NCBI RefSeq assembly: GCF_023159225.1
Contig: NC_063176.1
Span: 7,948,963-8,012,962 of the forward strand
DNA length: 64,000 nt
Reading direction: 5' to 3'
Origin: Perognathus longimembris pacificus
Taxonomy: Eukaryota; Chordata; Mammalia; Rodentia; Heteromyidae
Every line of letters begins with the position of its first letter. Position 1 is the first letter of the stretch. Below the pieces are notes generated by a model, which worked only from the letters and a program-made list of their open reading frames with translations, was not told the origin of the DNA and made no database searches. A program made the position numbers and the translations under genes. Below, piece after piece: positions 13,745 through 26,515 of the stretch.

Positions 13745-13875
13745 TTTTTGTTTCTTTTAAAAAATATTTTCGTTAGTTGTACAAAAGAGTTGCCCTTTAA
13801 CAACGAGCTCTATGGATACAATATTGCTCCTTTCAACATTCTCCTCCATCCCTCTTCTATTTGCCCAACTAAGAT
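13745..13875 (-). mobile_element. L1: Old L1 3' UTR fragment
   Basis: It shares a block ('gttgtacaaa.gagttgc') and the following pyrimidine-rich region with the old L1 end at 60855-61100. Short and diverged. Confidence 0.5.
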
Positions 13876-15591
13876 CTGAGAACATGAACCAAGTATTTAA
13901 TTAAACAGCTGAAATAAGCTAAGCTTTTCTTTGGGTACCAGTGTAGTGGTGACACTGGGTCAGTCTTTTGGGTGGAGAATTAGCATCACAGCGTTGCTTA
14001 TAGAAGCATTAAACAGGCAACAGTTCACTTTGCTATTTTAACATTTTAGGTACTATATTTATGAATCTAAAACTCATGAAAATCATTTTGCTTTTGAAGC
14101 ACTTTCTGCCTAATTACATATGTACTATTAATATACCTCTGAAAACACAGTGTGCATTTTGTCACAGAATGATCTGTCATTTAACTCCTACTGATAGTTC
14201 AGCCTCTGGAATATATACTTTATACTACAAATCAAATGAATAATTGATATCGTGATATATATGTATATAGGTACACATATATGTTTATATCCAAAAAGAT
14301 AGCACTACTTTCTTGGATTACTGTAGGTTAAACCAATTTATTTGTTAGATGAGGAGAACATATTGTACAGAATTAAAACTCTATTTATGGAAGACACTTC
14401 AATGCCACAAAATTGTCACCTAAATGTCCTTTACAACATATCTATAAATAGGGCCCCATATGGTATTTAATTAGAAGATCTTCCCCTCTCAGTGCAAGGG
14501 TCATATTCCTGCAAAGAGGGCTCCTTCTGTGCTGTTAAGCAGTGAATCTTCTTATAAGGAATCCAGTGATTTACTTCCCACCAGTAGTAGCCATTGAAAT
14601 TAACTCTTCTGCTCTCTTCGCTTTCCTTTGCTTATTTTCAGAAAAAAAAAAAAAAAAACTTCACATATTCAGGAACTGTAAGGTGTTTTTCCAAATTTAA
14701 TCTTGGATTTATTACAGTATTTAAGAAATTTAAAAAAATGAAAAGCAAGAAAGTTGGCAGATGACACAGGCATGAAAGAAAGTGTTTAAATGGATGAGTA
14801 CATACTTGGTAACATATCTATCTCTCTACCTTTAATCCTGGATCAGTCTTCCAGATGTGGTCAGTAAAACTCACAATCGCATGTTTTGGAACTACAGGAA
14901 GTCATAGAAGGTTCAAAAGTAATTCTGATAGTGATAAATATGAATAATGTCCATAGCAATAACAGTAGTTAATATCTACTACAAATATGGTGAATATAAT
15001 TGACTGTCACTTATGAAGTGTATTTTTTTGAATTAGAGATAACTGCACTTAGTTTATGCTGAAGTTGCCAAAGATGAGAACTACTGAAATAAAACCTAAA
15101 AGCCAGAAGCAAAATTTTGGAATAACAGCAAGTCTAGCATAGAAACACAAACATGTTACCAATTAAAAGTGAGATACTAAATATCTAACATGATCCAGAA
15201 AAGTTGGCATCTGACATGACAGACAGTCTAAATATCAAACTCTGTCAAGACTTAAAGGCAGTGATTAATGGGACCATATTTCCAACAGCCCTGGAAGTAG
15301 AGTAGTAAATTCAGATAGACAAAGGGAAGTATAATAGATGTGAGATGCTCTTTGAAAAAGTTTCTTACCAGGAGCACAAGCTGGAAATGATATGATTCTC
15401 AGGATAGAGACACCAAAAAGGAAGAATTTCAGGCTGATGGAAATTTATGAGTTGAATTTTAAGGTCTTAGGAAAGGAAAGTTTACACTTTACAGAAAGAG
15501 AACCTTTATTTTACTCCCCTCAGAATTGGACCCAGAGTCCACACTTAGTTATTACTTGTCAGATATGAATTTGTAGGAAAATGGTTTTCAT
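13876..15591. other. AT-rich non-coding stretch
   Basis: Contains a TATA/TACA-rich patch near 14250-14300 and a run of about 19 A at 14641-14659. I see no gene. Confidence 0.6.
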
Positions 15592-15604
15592 AAAGATCTG
15601 TGGG
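15592..15604. repeat. Left TSD of L1 (AAAGATCTGTGGG)
   Basis: 13-bp direct repeat, identical to 16134-16146, bracketing the L1 3' end between them. Confidence 0.9.
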
Positions 15605-16133
15605 AGAGCATAGAGTTTATGTTTCTTTGGGTCTGGCTCACTTCACTTAGTATGATTTCTAGGATAGTCCTAGCAGATAATCACAGTAGCTCAATATTCA
15701 CAGACCATGATGCTAAGAGAAATGACCTCCAAAATATGGACACAAGTGGTTTATCTTTGATGTTACCGTCAATGTGCTATATGAGATTATTTATCTTTTC
15801 TTCTGTCCATCATCCCCATGATTTAGCCCCTGTTGTTACTGTATTTGATTATGGTACCCTGGGCGTTTTATCTATGTTTGTCTGACTTAAGGGAGGAAGA
15901 AGAACATTAAGAGACGAAGGGTAAAAGGCAAACCAATGAAACAGCAATATTTACAAGACAGTATGTTGTAAACTAACTGTATAACTCAGGGTGGGGGGTG
16001 ACTTGGAGAGGAGGGAAGTGGGAAGGAAAATGAGGGAGAGGGTAACAAGTTGAACAAGAAATATACTCACTAACTAATGTATGTAACTGTAAGCCCTCTG
16101 TATATCACCTTGACAATAAAAAAAAAAAAAGCG
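15605..16133 (+). mobile_element. L1: 5'-truncated L1 with TSD
   Basis: About 0.5 kb of L1 3' UTR ending in AATAAA and a run of about 13 A at 16118-16130. A perfect 13-bp duplication flanks it (15592-15604 and 16134-16146). The frame at 15619-15885 lies in the 3' UTR and is not a gene. The sequence is fairly well preserved. Confidence 0.93.
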
Positions 16134-16146
16134 AAAGATCTGTGGG
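16134..16146. repeat. Right TSD of L1 (AAAGATCTGTGGG)
   Basis: Matches 15592-15604 exactly. Confidence 0.9.
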
Positions 16147-16412
16147 TAAAACCACCAAAATAAGATAAAGCGAATGAGGATGAGGTTGAAGATGAGGGTA
16201 GCCTTGGATATTCATACATACAGTTTCTCCTTGAACCCATACAGAAATGTAGCCTAAAGCAAGTCATAGATCTATCTCTAGTTACGGGCTATACCACAAA
16301 CTCGTTTGACTTACACTGACCACGGACGGGAGCATGGGGAGACATTCCAAGAACCTATCTGCAAATTGTCACTCCCACAGTCAAGAGTGCTCAAAATGAG
16401 TAACAATATTGT

Positions 16413-16771
16413 TGAATTTACTTTATTGTTATTATAGCAGTGATGTACAAAGGGATTACAGTTGCATGCATCAGGTAATAAGTACATTTCCTTTCGAATA
16501 GCATCATCCCTTCCCTCATTCTCTCCCAGTCCTTCCCTACCCCCCTCACCCACATGTCGTATAGTTCACTGTCAACACAGTGTCCAGTGAGCACCATTGC
16601 TGGTGAACACTTTCTCCCTGGAGTTCTATGACCCTGCCCCCACCAACAGAAGGGCAGATGAACAAACAGAAAAGGCGAATAAACCATACAGAAAGAAAAG
16701 AAAACAGAAACAACAAAAACAAACTTATTTCCACATCTTGGAATGTGTGTGTCTATCTATCTGTCTATCTG

Positions 16772-16833
<62 letters not shown>

Positions 16834-17250
16834 GATTGATCAAGGGGAGGGTACACAGTCATTGCTCCTTTGTGTTTCTCCTTGTTCTCACTGTGTATGT
16901 TTACAATCCTGTATAATTTATCATATCCCAGTGTGTTTTAGATCTAGCTTGTACATTTGAGAGAAAAAATGCACCATTTGGTCTCTCTGAGCTTGTCTTA
17001 CCTCATTTGACATGATTTGTTCTAGATCTGTCCATTTCCCTGCTAATAAAATAATACTCTTTTTAATGGCTATGTGATGTTCCAATGTGTATAGGTGCCA
17101 CAGTATTTGGATCCACATTTTTATTGTGAGGCATCTGGGCTGGCTCTGTATCTTGGCTATTGTGAATAGTGAGGCAATCAATATAGATGTGCAAGTGTCT
17201 TTTAATGAGCAACAGATACTAGGCACAGAAACTTTGTAACCTTTTAAAGT
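16413..17250 (-). mobile_element. L1: L1 3' end (ORF2 C-terminus + 3' UTR), split by a microsatellite
   Basis: On the minus strand the ORF2 C-terminal region lies at about 17250-16855 and the 3' UTR at about 16745-16413, with the (TCTA)n array at 16752-16833 between them. The ORF2 part reads against L1-type sequence ('tcttggctattgtgaatag' on plus). Broken and inactive. Confidence 0.75.
16752..16833. repeat. (TCTA)n microsatellite
   Basis: About 20 tetranucleotide units with two TCTG variants at the left end. It lies inside the minus-strand L1 copy. Confidence 0.97.
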
Positions 17251-17270
17251 TTAGACTTAAAATTTGTTGG

Positions 17271-17503
17271 TGTTTTTTTTTTTTTCTTCAATCCTGGGGC
17301 TTGAACTCAGGGACTAGGTGCTGTCCCTGAACTTTTTGCTCAAGGATACCACTTGAAACACAGATCCACTTTGGGCTTATTGATGGTTACTAGGAGACAA
17401 GAGTCTCACAGACTACTCTGCCACGGCTGACTTTAAAATGTAATCCTCATATTTCAGCCTCCTGAGTATCTAGAAGTATAGGCATTAGCCATCCATGCTT
17501 GGA
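17271..17503 (-). mobile_element. 7SL/B1-like + ID-like dimeric SINE
   Basis: T-rich start at 17273-17284 (the tail of a minus-strand copy), ID-like unit, then the B1-like head ending near 17500. Diverged but collinear with 59990-60212. Confidence 0.82.
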
Positions 17504-18347
17504 TTTAATTTTGTTTAAATATTCCCATCAAACATATATTACTTTTGAGATGTATCTTATTTGCAAAAGAGCTAGTAAGATTAGTTATGTGGAGAAATCA
17601 AACCACCAAGTAATTTTTTCTTTATGTCTTTTTTGCTTAAGGAATTCTTGCTGTTTTTAATGTCTATTACTATTATATCTACTGGGCAAAACTCAAGAGG
17701 AATTGTACAATACAAGAAAACAAGTATAAAAATAAATGTAACACAAATACTTTCTAAACTCTGGTTTGTGTTATGTTGATGAACTGAATTGCTACCAGAC
17801 AGATATTCTGCAATCATTGATAAAGACTTTATTGGTTAGTGGTTTATCTAGAAAATCCAATTCCTAGCACCTTTAATTCCTAAATTCAATGCATTTAAAA
17901 ATACCAAATATAGAGAGAAATTCATATATACGTGTGTACACATCTATGTGTAGATATATGTATCTGTGAATATCTATCTATGAATGTTTATATGGTTATA
18001 CTGTGTATACATACCTATATATGATAGTTGGCAAAGTTTACCATTTTGCTAATCTCTTATGAACTCAGTTTATTGTCCGTGTTTTGTTGTGTGTGTCAAA
18101 AATTATTCTTATGTTTGTAATTTTGAATCTAGATTTTCATTATTTTATACTCAATTTTGGGTTTTCTTTTTTGATGTGAGTATATATTAGTGAATAATCT
18201 TTTTAACTTTAAGAATAGAATAATGTTAGTTAATTTTCTGATAAATATTTAAGGTTATATAACCATATTTTCTCTCATTAACTTTCTTAATAAGTAATTT
18301 AAATTTCATATTACACAAGAGATTTGTCTATAATGTTTTCTGGTTTT
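17504..18347. other. AT-rich non-coding stretch
   Basis: Contains a TATA/TGTA-rich patch at 17925-18020. I see no gene. Confidence 0.6.
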
Positions 18348-18362
18348 AAGAACACAATAGGA

Positions 18363-18471
18363 TGAGGGACAAGCAACAAACAGTACAAGAAATGTATCCA
18401 ATGCCCAACGTATGATACTGTAACCACTCTGTACGTCTGTTTGATAATAAAAATTTGAGAAAGAAAAAAAA
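18363..18471 (+). mobile_element. L1: Extremely truncated L1 (about 109 bp) with TSD
   Basis: Only the last part of the L1 3' UTR plus an A-rich tail. It matches 33933-34040 closely. A 15-bp duplication AAGAACACAATAGGA brackets it at 18348-18362 and 18472-18486. The left site reads TTTT/AAGAAC, as expected for L1 endonuclease nicking. Confidence 0.92.
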
Positions 18472-19654
18472 AAGAACACAATAGGAATAACTTTTATATT
18501 CTTAAAAATTGCAAAAAAAATAAGTACATAGGACAAACTTGCTGACATACAAATCTAACATAACACATAAGACATAATTGTACCTATTGAACCAGTATAT
18601 TTAAATTCTGAAATTTGTCTTTGTTTATGCTATGATTTATTGACTTCATCATAATTATGAACACTGACTCCAATCAGAAACTTTAATCTCAGGTGCTTCC
18701 TTCCTACTATATTTTTCAGCTAAGATTTGTCTCTGCGATAGGTAATAATATTACCTAAGTAGGGCTTTGGAAAAAATATATTTTAGATTTTAGGAACAGA
18801 ATTGATATAATTTCTACCTTAACACAACCATCTTACCTAATTTTATACTATATTATGAGAACTAGATATGTCAAAGCAACTATAAATTTGAAGTCATTAT
18901 TATTCAAATTCAGGCTAAATTTTAAGATGATTGATCTAACATCCATCTAACTTCCCGACATATGTATATTTTTACTTAGTCAACTTTTCTAGATATATTT
19001 GATGGTGTTTTACTTTATTTCTTTTATGTATAGAACATGTATAATCACTGAGCAATGAATTATTAATCTGAATTTTAAAATATTATAAATACATAAATTC
19101 AAGTAATATTCTCTTGGTTGATTGACTTAGTTCAATACATAAAACTAATGTTGTTTTTCATTATTCTTATGAATATCTAATTGTTTTTCTTTCTCCCAGA
19201 GGCAGAGATAATCAAGAGTATATCCACAACAAACCTGACCATGATCACATTTGCATGCATGAGGTTGAACAGTTTTCAAGTCCTTATCAATTGCATATTT
19301 TCACACTCAAGCTACAAACTGGCATGTCTAGCACACACTCTGAATTACTAAGAATTATTTTTTAAAAATTCTTACAAATCCAGACATACCCATGACTCCT
19401 AGTCAGTTCTATGAATTCTCTGTAATTGCTAATATTTACTTTCCTCTAGTGGTCTATTTGTGAAATAAAATAAAGGTTATAACATACTTTATGGAATGTT
19501 AAGAGTAGAATACATAGCCTATATTGAGTCTGCAATTTTCATACTAGTCAAATCTCAGAAGAATACTTCTCTATTATTTTGGAGTAACAAAATTAAACAA
19601 CATAAACTAATATTTTAGTAGTCCATACTACAATAGTAGATCTACACACATTTG

Positions 19655-19855
19655 ATGATATTGGGGCTTGAACTCAAGACTTAACACTTGCTAGGCAATC
19701 ACTATATTATTTAAGGCATGTTTTCAGTGCATTTTTGCAATGATTATCTTCTTGATGTAAGGTCTTACATTTTACTCCAACCAGCCTTACCTGAAATCCT
19801 CTTATTTATGTTTCCTTTCCTAGATGCATACTACCAAGCAAAACTTCTCTTGAGA
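19655..19855 (-). mobile_element. Degraded ID/B1-like SINE
   Basis: Recognisable blocks are 'ttggggcttgaactcaagac' and 'cttgctaggcaatcactata', followed by a poorly preserved B1-like part. Confidence 0.5.
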
Positions 19856-19858
19856 GAG

Positions 19859-20000
19859 TGATATATATATACATAGATATTTCTATATAAATATGTATAT
19901 ACTTATATCTATATATAACTATGTACAAATCTATACATATTGATATGTACATATATATGCCCATATATTACATATATATGGGTTTGTATATGAATGTATA
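19859..20000. repeat. AT/ATAC low-complexity region
   Basis: Imperfect TATATA/TACATA repeats. Confidence 0.8.
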
Positions 20001-21319
20001 TACCTATGTATGTAGCTTACTTAATACTACAATCTGCATATATACAACAATGTAATCACAGTAAGAACATCATTGAGTAATTTTTCATTCATAAATATAT
20101 TAGCAATATTTTCCCCTATGAACTGTTTCCAATTACTGAGAGATAGAATATTTTGAATTGGCTTATTCAAAAACAAGACAGGAGAACGAAGCCCCCAAAC
20201 TCAATCTTTAGTGATTCTATTATGAATAGAAACCACCTTATCACTAATGAATCCAATTCTTTAAGTGATTGCTTTGTATCACGCAACTAAATTGTCTAAG
20301 TATTTTCTCTGTCTGGAATTCTGTCAACATGGTTAGGATTCTTGCAAGAAAATTATTTTACAAGTGTACTACTGTACAATAACTCATAATTCAACATACA
20401 CAATGGAGTTTTAAAAGGTGCTAAACATGTCCAAATCCATAAATCACATAAACATGTCAAAATCACTTTTTTTCTTTGAATTTGAAGGTTTTTTTTGTTT
20501 TGTTTTGTTTTGCTTTGCTTGCTAAAGATATAAAGATCCTCAGCAATATGGGTTGATTCTGTCATCAGATGCATATACAAAATATGTTTTATTTTCTTTG
20601 TAAAGGGAAAGCTTATACTTAAATTTTATTTTAATGTAAAAATCTTGTCTTTTGCTGGTACTGCGTACTGAACCAGTTTCTCATGAATTTGTCTTTATTT
20701 CATCATATTGAATAGGTTATAATGTTTCAAGGTAAAATTCATTTTTAGTTTATTTACTATTTTATTCCCAGCACCTAACATTATTATTGAGGTAGAATAA
20801 ATGTTACTTTTTTAGTAAATCTAATTGGATAATAATATACTAAAATTGGCTATGAATGTAATTGATTAATATTTTTAAAGAATATATATCCACACTGTGA
20901 AAAGGACAATAACAGAGAAATACTAATTTTGATATTAGCTATTTACAAAAATGCAACAATCTTGAAAGATGTTACAAAGCCACAGAGCCATGTATATTCT
21001 GATAGTTTACCCAGATTTGACATGTGATGATTTCCCTGGGTTTCCAAGGTTATATGTTTGGAAAGACTCTTTTTTTAAAAATTTCAGTTACTATATAAAA
21101 AATAAATTTAGTCTTAAAGGTATGCTTGAATTTTATACAAAGATTTCCTGTTGTATCTCTCCTACATCATATCTCTAGAAAATCAATCAGAAATTGAAAA
21201 CAAGACATACTTGCCTTTGAGAAAGAAGCATATAATGAATTGATCTAATAGCATCCTATGGTAAAATGATAGATTCTGTGTATCTGAAGAAACCCCCTTC
21301 CACTCAGATAGTGCAATAA

Positions 21320-21670
21320 GGAAGAAATGGCTGCTACAGTTCAAATTTGAAATTTCCCCTAAAGCTTACTCTCAAACTGATAGCATTGAGAGGAGTGGGA
21401 CCTACAGGGAAATCTTTCAGTTATTGGGAGTATGTCCTTAAAGGTGAGTGATACTGGGAACCCACATCTTCCTAGTCCCTTGTCTTACACTGTCCAACCA
21501 GGAGGTGAGAGAATTATAGTCACATATCCCCCCAAGATGTTATACTGCCTCACAACAGCACTGAGCCAACTGATCATGGACTGAAGTTCCAAAGATATGA
21601 GTTCAAATATCCTTTCCTCTTTGTAAGACAATTATCAATAATATTTGTTACACTAATGGAAAACTGAATT
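21320..21670 (+). repeat. Possible old MaLR-type LTR
   Basis: The order of blocks ('agcattgagaggagtgggac', later 'agccaactgat' and 'gttacactaatggaaaactg') resembles solo LTRs of the mammalian apparent LTR retrotransposon group. It is degraded, so assignment and ends are tentative. Confidence 0.45.
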
Positions 21671-22187
21671 ATGTAATGGTTCTCATCCATTTCCTTCCTT
21701 AGTGAGTCCTGAATGAATCTACCTTTGGGACTTGCTATCCCTAATTCCTCAAATTTTTGTAGCATGGATAAGACAAGCTACAGAAAATCCTCCAGAAAGT
21801 TTCATCTTCCACTAGGTCTCAATGCTTCATGCACTGGTCTGGCTATGGGGTACAATTCCTTAATGAGAGAATGTGGTAGGAACCGGGAGATGGAATGAAG
21901 GAAGGGTCAGTATCACATTGAAGAAGTGATCTACTTTCCACTGTAAAGCTAAATGTAGGAAGCTCCCAGAAATACTTCATATTAGGTTGTAGCTCTTGTT
22001 CTGAATCTATTCCCATAAAATACCTCATATAAAATAAGAATAACTTTGGTGTACTGAGTGTATTCTTGTAGTTGTTACCAGGGGTATCATTTTGGAATAT
22101 GTACTCATTCCTTCAGGTTTAATTCTGTTAATAACATAGACAAAGAAGAAGCTACATTGAAAGCATTAGAAGAATTTAAGGGATGGA

Positions 22188-22290
22188 AGAGGAGGAGGAG
22201 GAGGAGGAGGAAGAGGAGGAGGAGGAGGAGGAGGAGGAAGAGGAGGAGGAGGAAAAGGAAGATGTAGAAGAAGAATGAGGAGGAGGAGGA
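22188..22290. repeat. (GAG/GGA)n purine microsatellite
   Basis: About 100 bp of GAG/GGA triplets with AAG interruptions, just left of the class II LTR element. Arg/Lys and Ser/Pro frames across it are artefacts. Confidence 0.95.
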
Positions 22291-22327
22291 CAGAGTGGGG
22301 CGGGAAATTTTCCATAAAACATTGCTG

Positions 22328-22333
22328 TGGAAT
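22328..22333. repeat. Left TSD of class II LTR element (TGGAAT)
   Basis: 6-bp direct repeat identical to 27077-27082. Six bases is the usual duplication of betaretrovirus-like (class II) elements. Confidence 0.92.
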
Positions 22334-22864
22334 TGTCGGGACCCATTTCACCCTCGTGCATTTCCTCCCCGTCCTGCCAGGCAGAAAGCTGGAGTGTGGC
22401 CCAATGTGCAAACCTTGGCAGTACATAGTCACGAGACGACCCTCCTCCCCTCGCACACTTAACGAATGACACGGGAGTCACGCAGATGTTTCGGGGTAAG
22501 CTTCTGGAACTTCCGTTTAATAAAGGGAAGGGCAAATACATTTATAGCAGTAATGGCAGTGGGAAGGGGAGGGACCTGGAGTTGCTAGCTCAGATTAGCG
22601 ACAGGCTAATCTGAGCTGTCTATGACAGTGATGTCATGGAGCTTCCCCCAGAGGTGGAAATCACAGCGCACAGAACCGCCCCCTTGGGCTCGCCTCAGCG
22701 CCATTATGATATTCACACGTGGCCAGGGAAGAAGGCGGGGCTGGTTTGCTACCTCTTCTGGACAAGGAAGGGGGTAGGAGTGGCTAACAGCCAAGCAGCC
22801 CCAGGGCGGGAGAAGAGGCAGGCCTCTCTGGACTGACCCTTAAAGGTATAGCCAGAGGCCAACA
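22334..22864 (-). repeat. 3' LTR of class II element (531 bp)
   Basis: Direct repeat of 26539-27076. On the minus strand it carries a TATAAA box (complement of 'tttata' near 22541) followed closely by ATTAAA, a polyadenylation-signal variant, which suggests a short R region. Confidence 0.9.
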
Positions 22865-22883
22865 TCTCCCCCTTTTGTTTTTT
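22865..22883 (-). other. Polypurine tract of class II element
   Basis: On the minus strand this reads AAAAAACAAAAGGGGGAGA and abuts the LTR start TGTTGG. This is the expected plus-strand DNA primer and fixes the element's orientation. Confidence 0.9.
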
Positions 22884-24237
22884 AAAATAGCAGGGGGTGC
22901 TGTAAACATAAGGCTCATGTAGACATGAGGCATATGTTGACAAAAGATATATGTGGGGCCTCTTCCACAAAAAAGGGGGGTAAGTGAAGGGGCCACCCAT
23001 TTGGCTCAGTCCAGAGAAATTGGAGTTCTCATCCCGTTTTTGTGCCACTCAAGACAGTGTAGACAGCATTCCACTTTTCTGGCAGTGAGGTAGAAGCAGG
23101 TTCAAGCTTTAGCGACTCTGGTGGTCCACAGCAGCCAAGGTGCTGGTAACTTAACTCATGTGGTTAGTAAAACATTTTATCACAAGCATTGAGGCAAGGT
23201 GTCAAAAACCTCAACTCCTATTTCCCTCCAACTAGAACCCCTAAGTTTAGCAGCAGGGGAGAGACAAAAGGGAGACAACAAGGTAATAATACTCCATTCC
23301 AATTTTTTTGTAAGGCTGCAGGCAATATTGCCACAGCAAAACATTATGCCAGAAAAGACGTCAAGCAGAGTTGAGGAAGCAAACAGGGAAGGGAAGCAGG
23401 CTGCCTCCGGTGTCGTCTACCGCTGATGCACGCAGGCAGGCTTCCCATATTCCCATGGAAGAGCTGAAAAAATCCAGCACGGTCCTTGTTTTCCTAGAGA
23501 GAACAAGAAGCCATTTCTCCAGAGCGAGTGCTCTGGGCTTAATTTCCCAATTGGGAAAGGCACACACAAGGCTCCTTCCCGCACTGTTTTGGGAATATTT
23601 AAAATTTTTGTGTGTAAATTTAAGATATTTAATGTAAGCATAGCTGTCCTTAACTGGTCATGGAGGCTGTTCCCCCCCTTTTTGTTTTTAAAAATGACAC
23701 AGGAGGGCACCAGGCTGGGAGTATGGGCGAAGGTCATTTCTTCTGCAACTACTTCCTGCTGAAAGGGGGTGAAGTAGTCAGGGGACCCTGATTTCCCTGG
23801 TACGGTCCAGTTTGGTAAAAGTCCTCATCATTACTACGAGAATGGTTATTAGGGCCAGAGGGTGTCATGGTCTCCTCTGGACAGCTCCTGTAGCTTGGGC
23901 ACATCAGGAAGTCCCTAGGGCTGGGGCCTCCAGGGTCTAGATCTGCATTGGGCACAGCAGTGTAGAAGGATGATGGCCTTGAACTACAAGTTCCCAGGTG
24001 GTGACCTCAGTAAGGGATGTTATTCTTTTAAAAGAGACTTTTGAAAAGGTCAGGTAAAAGGCTGACAAGCTCACAGGGCTAGTTACCATGAATGGCATAG
24101 GAGAACATACCCTGAGCATAAGCCAGAAAAGATCCATTCAGAGCATGAACCTAATTGTAGGCATGACAAGGAAGGAGGGATAACTGAAGGAAGTGTTTAG
24201 AGATAGTGGTCTGGTTTGGAGTAGCCAGTCAGAGGCT

Positions 24238-24241
24238 AAAA

Positions 24242-24276
<35 letters not shown>

Positions 24277-24279
24277 ATA
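24238..24279. repeat. (AAAT)10 microsatellite
   Basis: Regular AAAT array inside the class II element. Confidence 0.97.
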
Positions 24280-24496
24280 TAGGTGGCAGGAAAACAGACA
24301 GGTATGGGTATTGGGTAGGTACAGCTATTCCTCCTGATCTCCCGGCTCTGATTAGTTTTGAAAGGGCGAGACAAGGCGACTCCGTTTAAGATGTGACATC
24401 ATTCTCCTCTTACTCCTCTCCATATATCCCTGTTTCCTGGACTGTCCCAGGAGTCCAGGTGCTTGTTGCTGGGATGGCATACTCCCATTGGCATTC

Positions 24497-24703
24497 ACGG
24501 TGTTTGAACTCAGGGTCTGAGCATTGTCCCTGAGTACTTCTGCTTGAGGCTAGTGCTCTACCACTTGAGCCACGGTGCTGCTTTCAGCATTTCCCTGGTT
24601 CTCTTGAGCCAAGCTTCCAGTCTGGCTTTTTGCTGGTTAATTGGGAGATGGAGTTTTAGAGAGATATTCTGCCTGGGCTGGCTTCGAACTGCAATCTGAG
24701 GAG
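24497..24703 (-). mobile_element. Truncated B1/ID SINE inside class II element
   Basis: ID-like unit followed by part of the B1-like head; the copy stops right after 'ggcttcgaactgcaatctga', lacking the usual 'ggattacaggc' end. The SINE at 49915-50080 is cut at the same place, which indicates common descent rather than two insertions. Confidence 0.8.
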
Positions 24704-26515
24704 TTCTAGCCATAAAAGCCCTTTTTATATCAAATTGAAGCAACAAAGAGAACAATAGCAACAGAGCCCCACCTGTAACTTGTCGAGAAATGACCAACAA
24801 CTGCTTGTCAGAGTTCTGTCATAACACTTAGAGAATAGCAGACTGAACGAGATCTATGTGCCATTAATTTATCATACCATTTGATCTTACCGGAAGGTGG
24901 AAGAGAGCACAAATGAATAACAATTAGGAGGGCAAAAAGTCAGGACAATGTAAAGGTCTCAACTTTGGTGGATCTGAAGTGGCTGTCTTCCATCCAAAAT
25001 TAGCAGGCCAGCAGGAGAGATAGGTTGTATCTGGGTAAGGATGTAGTAGGATCTCAGAGAGTCCTCTGGACAGGCTGTCACATCTCCTGCAAGATTCTAT
25101 ACAGACTGTTTAAAGACACTTGAAATCCCCCACTATTTCCTGGTTGGTTGCTCTGAGTATTCTCTGGCTTTTGGAGGCTAATGCCTTTCTGGTTCAAGAA
25201 GGGTAAAAAGATTTTCCTAGTCACAAAATCCACACAGCGAGCACACATTTTTAACCTGTATTCTGTGAAGCAAAACGTTAATTTTTGGGTCAGGAAAATT
25301 TAAGTTAATAGTCACATTTGCATAAAATGATTCTGATCCCTGGATCTTAAAAGAGTTTTAAGCAAGTTAACGCAGTAGTTAGAAGGCAGTAATTTTTAGA
25401 CCATGATGCTAGATCTTATATGCCTTTATCCACAGACAATGGACAGACAAACATACACAGACACAGTGTTGTACAAGCTTTGTTTGCTCTTAAAATTGTT
25501 TTTTGATTGGCCACGTAAGTTTTCTGGAATTCTAGCCGCAAAATGATATTATTTTGCCCATATTTTAGTAAGAAAAAAGAAAAACCATTCCAGTAAACCA
25601 AAATTTTCACAGATTATCTGAGAAGCCACATTTTAAGAAACCAGTTTGGGGACATGACATGAACAGAACCGACACGTGGCATGGCTTAACACAGCAAGAC
25701 ACCTTTAAGCCCCTTCCCAGCCTTGGGGGATTTAGCACGCCCACCACCTGGGGTGAGGGCGGGAGGAGGCCACCCCAAACCTATCAAACGTTAACAACAA
25801 CAAAAATCTAAGGCCTTTTTTGTCTAGCAGGCCTCAGAATTGGGAAGGGGGGTGGGGAAGGGCCAGTAAAGGCAGACAGGTCAAACGCGCATGCCACCAC
25901 CTCCGCTTTCTGGGTCACTGCTGCCAACAGGGGTCTCCCTTCTCTTTCAGTCGCCACCGGGCCAAAAATGGCTGGCGCCGCTGCCATCCATCCTGTGCCT
26001 CCTGGGACCACCTTTCGCAAATCGGGACCCAGAACCCTGGGGGGGGGGGGTCCCCCGCCCGGAAGGCAGTGCTCTGTTCCATGTGCCGCCAGCCTCTTGC
26101 CTCCACCGCTGCCCAGTTCTTGGCTTCGAGGTGAGGGCGACTTTGGGCCGACCTGGCCCCGCCACTCCCCCCTCCAGGCTCGGGTTCCCGCTCGCCTCCT
26201 CTGCCCTGTGCACCACGCCAGCCCCAGGCACTGCCGGGGCTGCGGCTGTCACCAGGGCCACGGGACCTAGATTGCCTGCCCCGCTTGCCTTGAAGCTTCA
26301 GCGGGACCCACACGAGAGCCCATCCGCCCTGGGGAGCGGAAAATCTGTTCCTCTCCCTAGCAGCCCATTTCAAAGGGCCAGCAGCATGTTCTAAATCCCT
26401 CGGTCCTCAGTCCGAGTGTCCTACAAGTCCAATCCAGTATTTTTGGAGCGTGGATCTACTTTGGTTCTGCACCACGGGGCTTGCTGGTTTAATCTAAGTT
26501 TCCCGTGGGCTTCGT

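Larger units (their letters stand above)
18487..21319. other. AT-rich non-coding stretch
   Basis: Contains a degraded SINE (19655-19855) and a complex AT microsatellite (19859-20000). I see no gene. Confidence 0.6.
22884..26515 (-). other. Non-coding interior of class II element
   Basis: I recognise no retroviral domain in any frame. The 5' leader (about 25700-26515) is strongly GC-rich and CpG-containing; open frames of 104-167 codons there occur on both strands and look composition-driven. A block at about 24290-24740, including a truncated SINE, is shared with the interior of the provirus at 48745-52046. Confidence 0.75.

Noticed and set aside
22058..22541. Arg/Lys-rich and Ser-rich frames
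   Set aside because: They are artefacts of the GAG/GGA triplet array next to the LTR.
25891..26394. 167-codon plus-strand frame and 152-codon minus-strand frame in the class II leader
   Set aside because: Overlapping long frames on both strands are expected in GC-rich DNA. There is no domain, and the plus frame runs antisense to the element.
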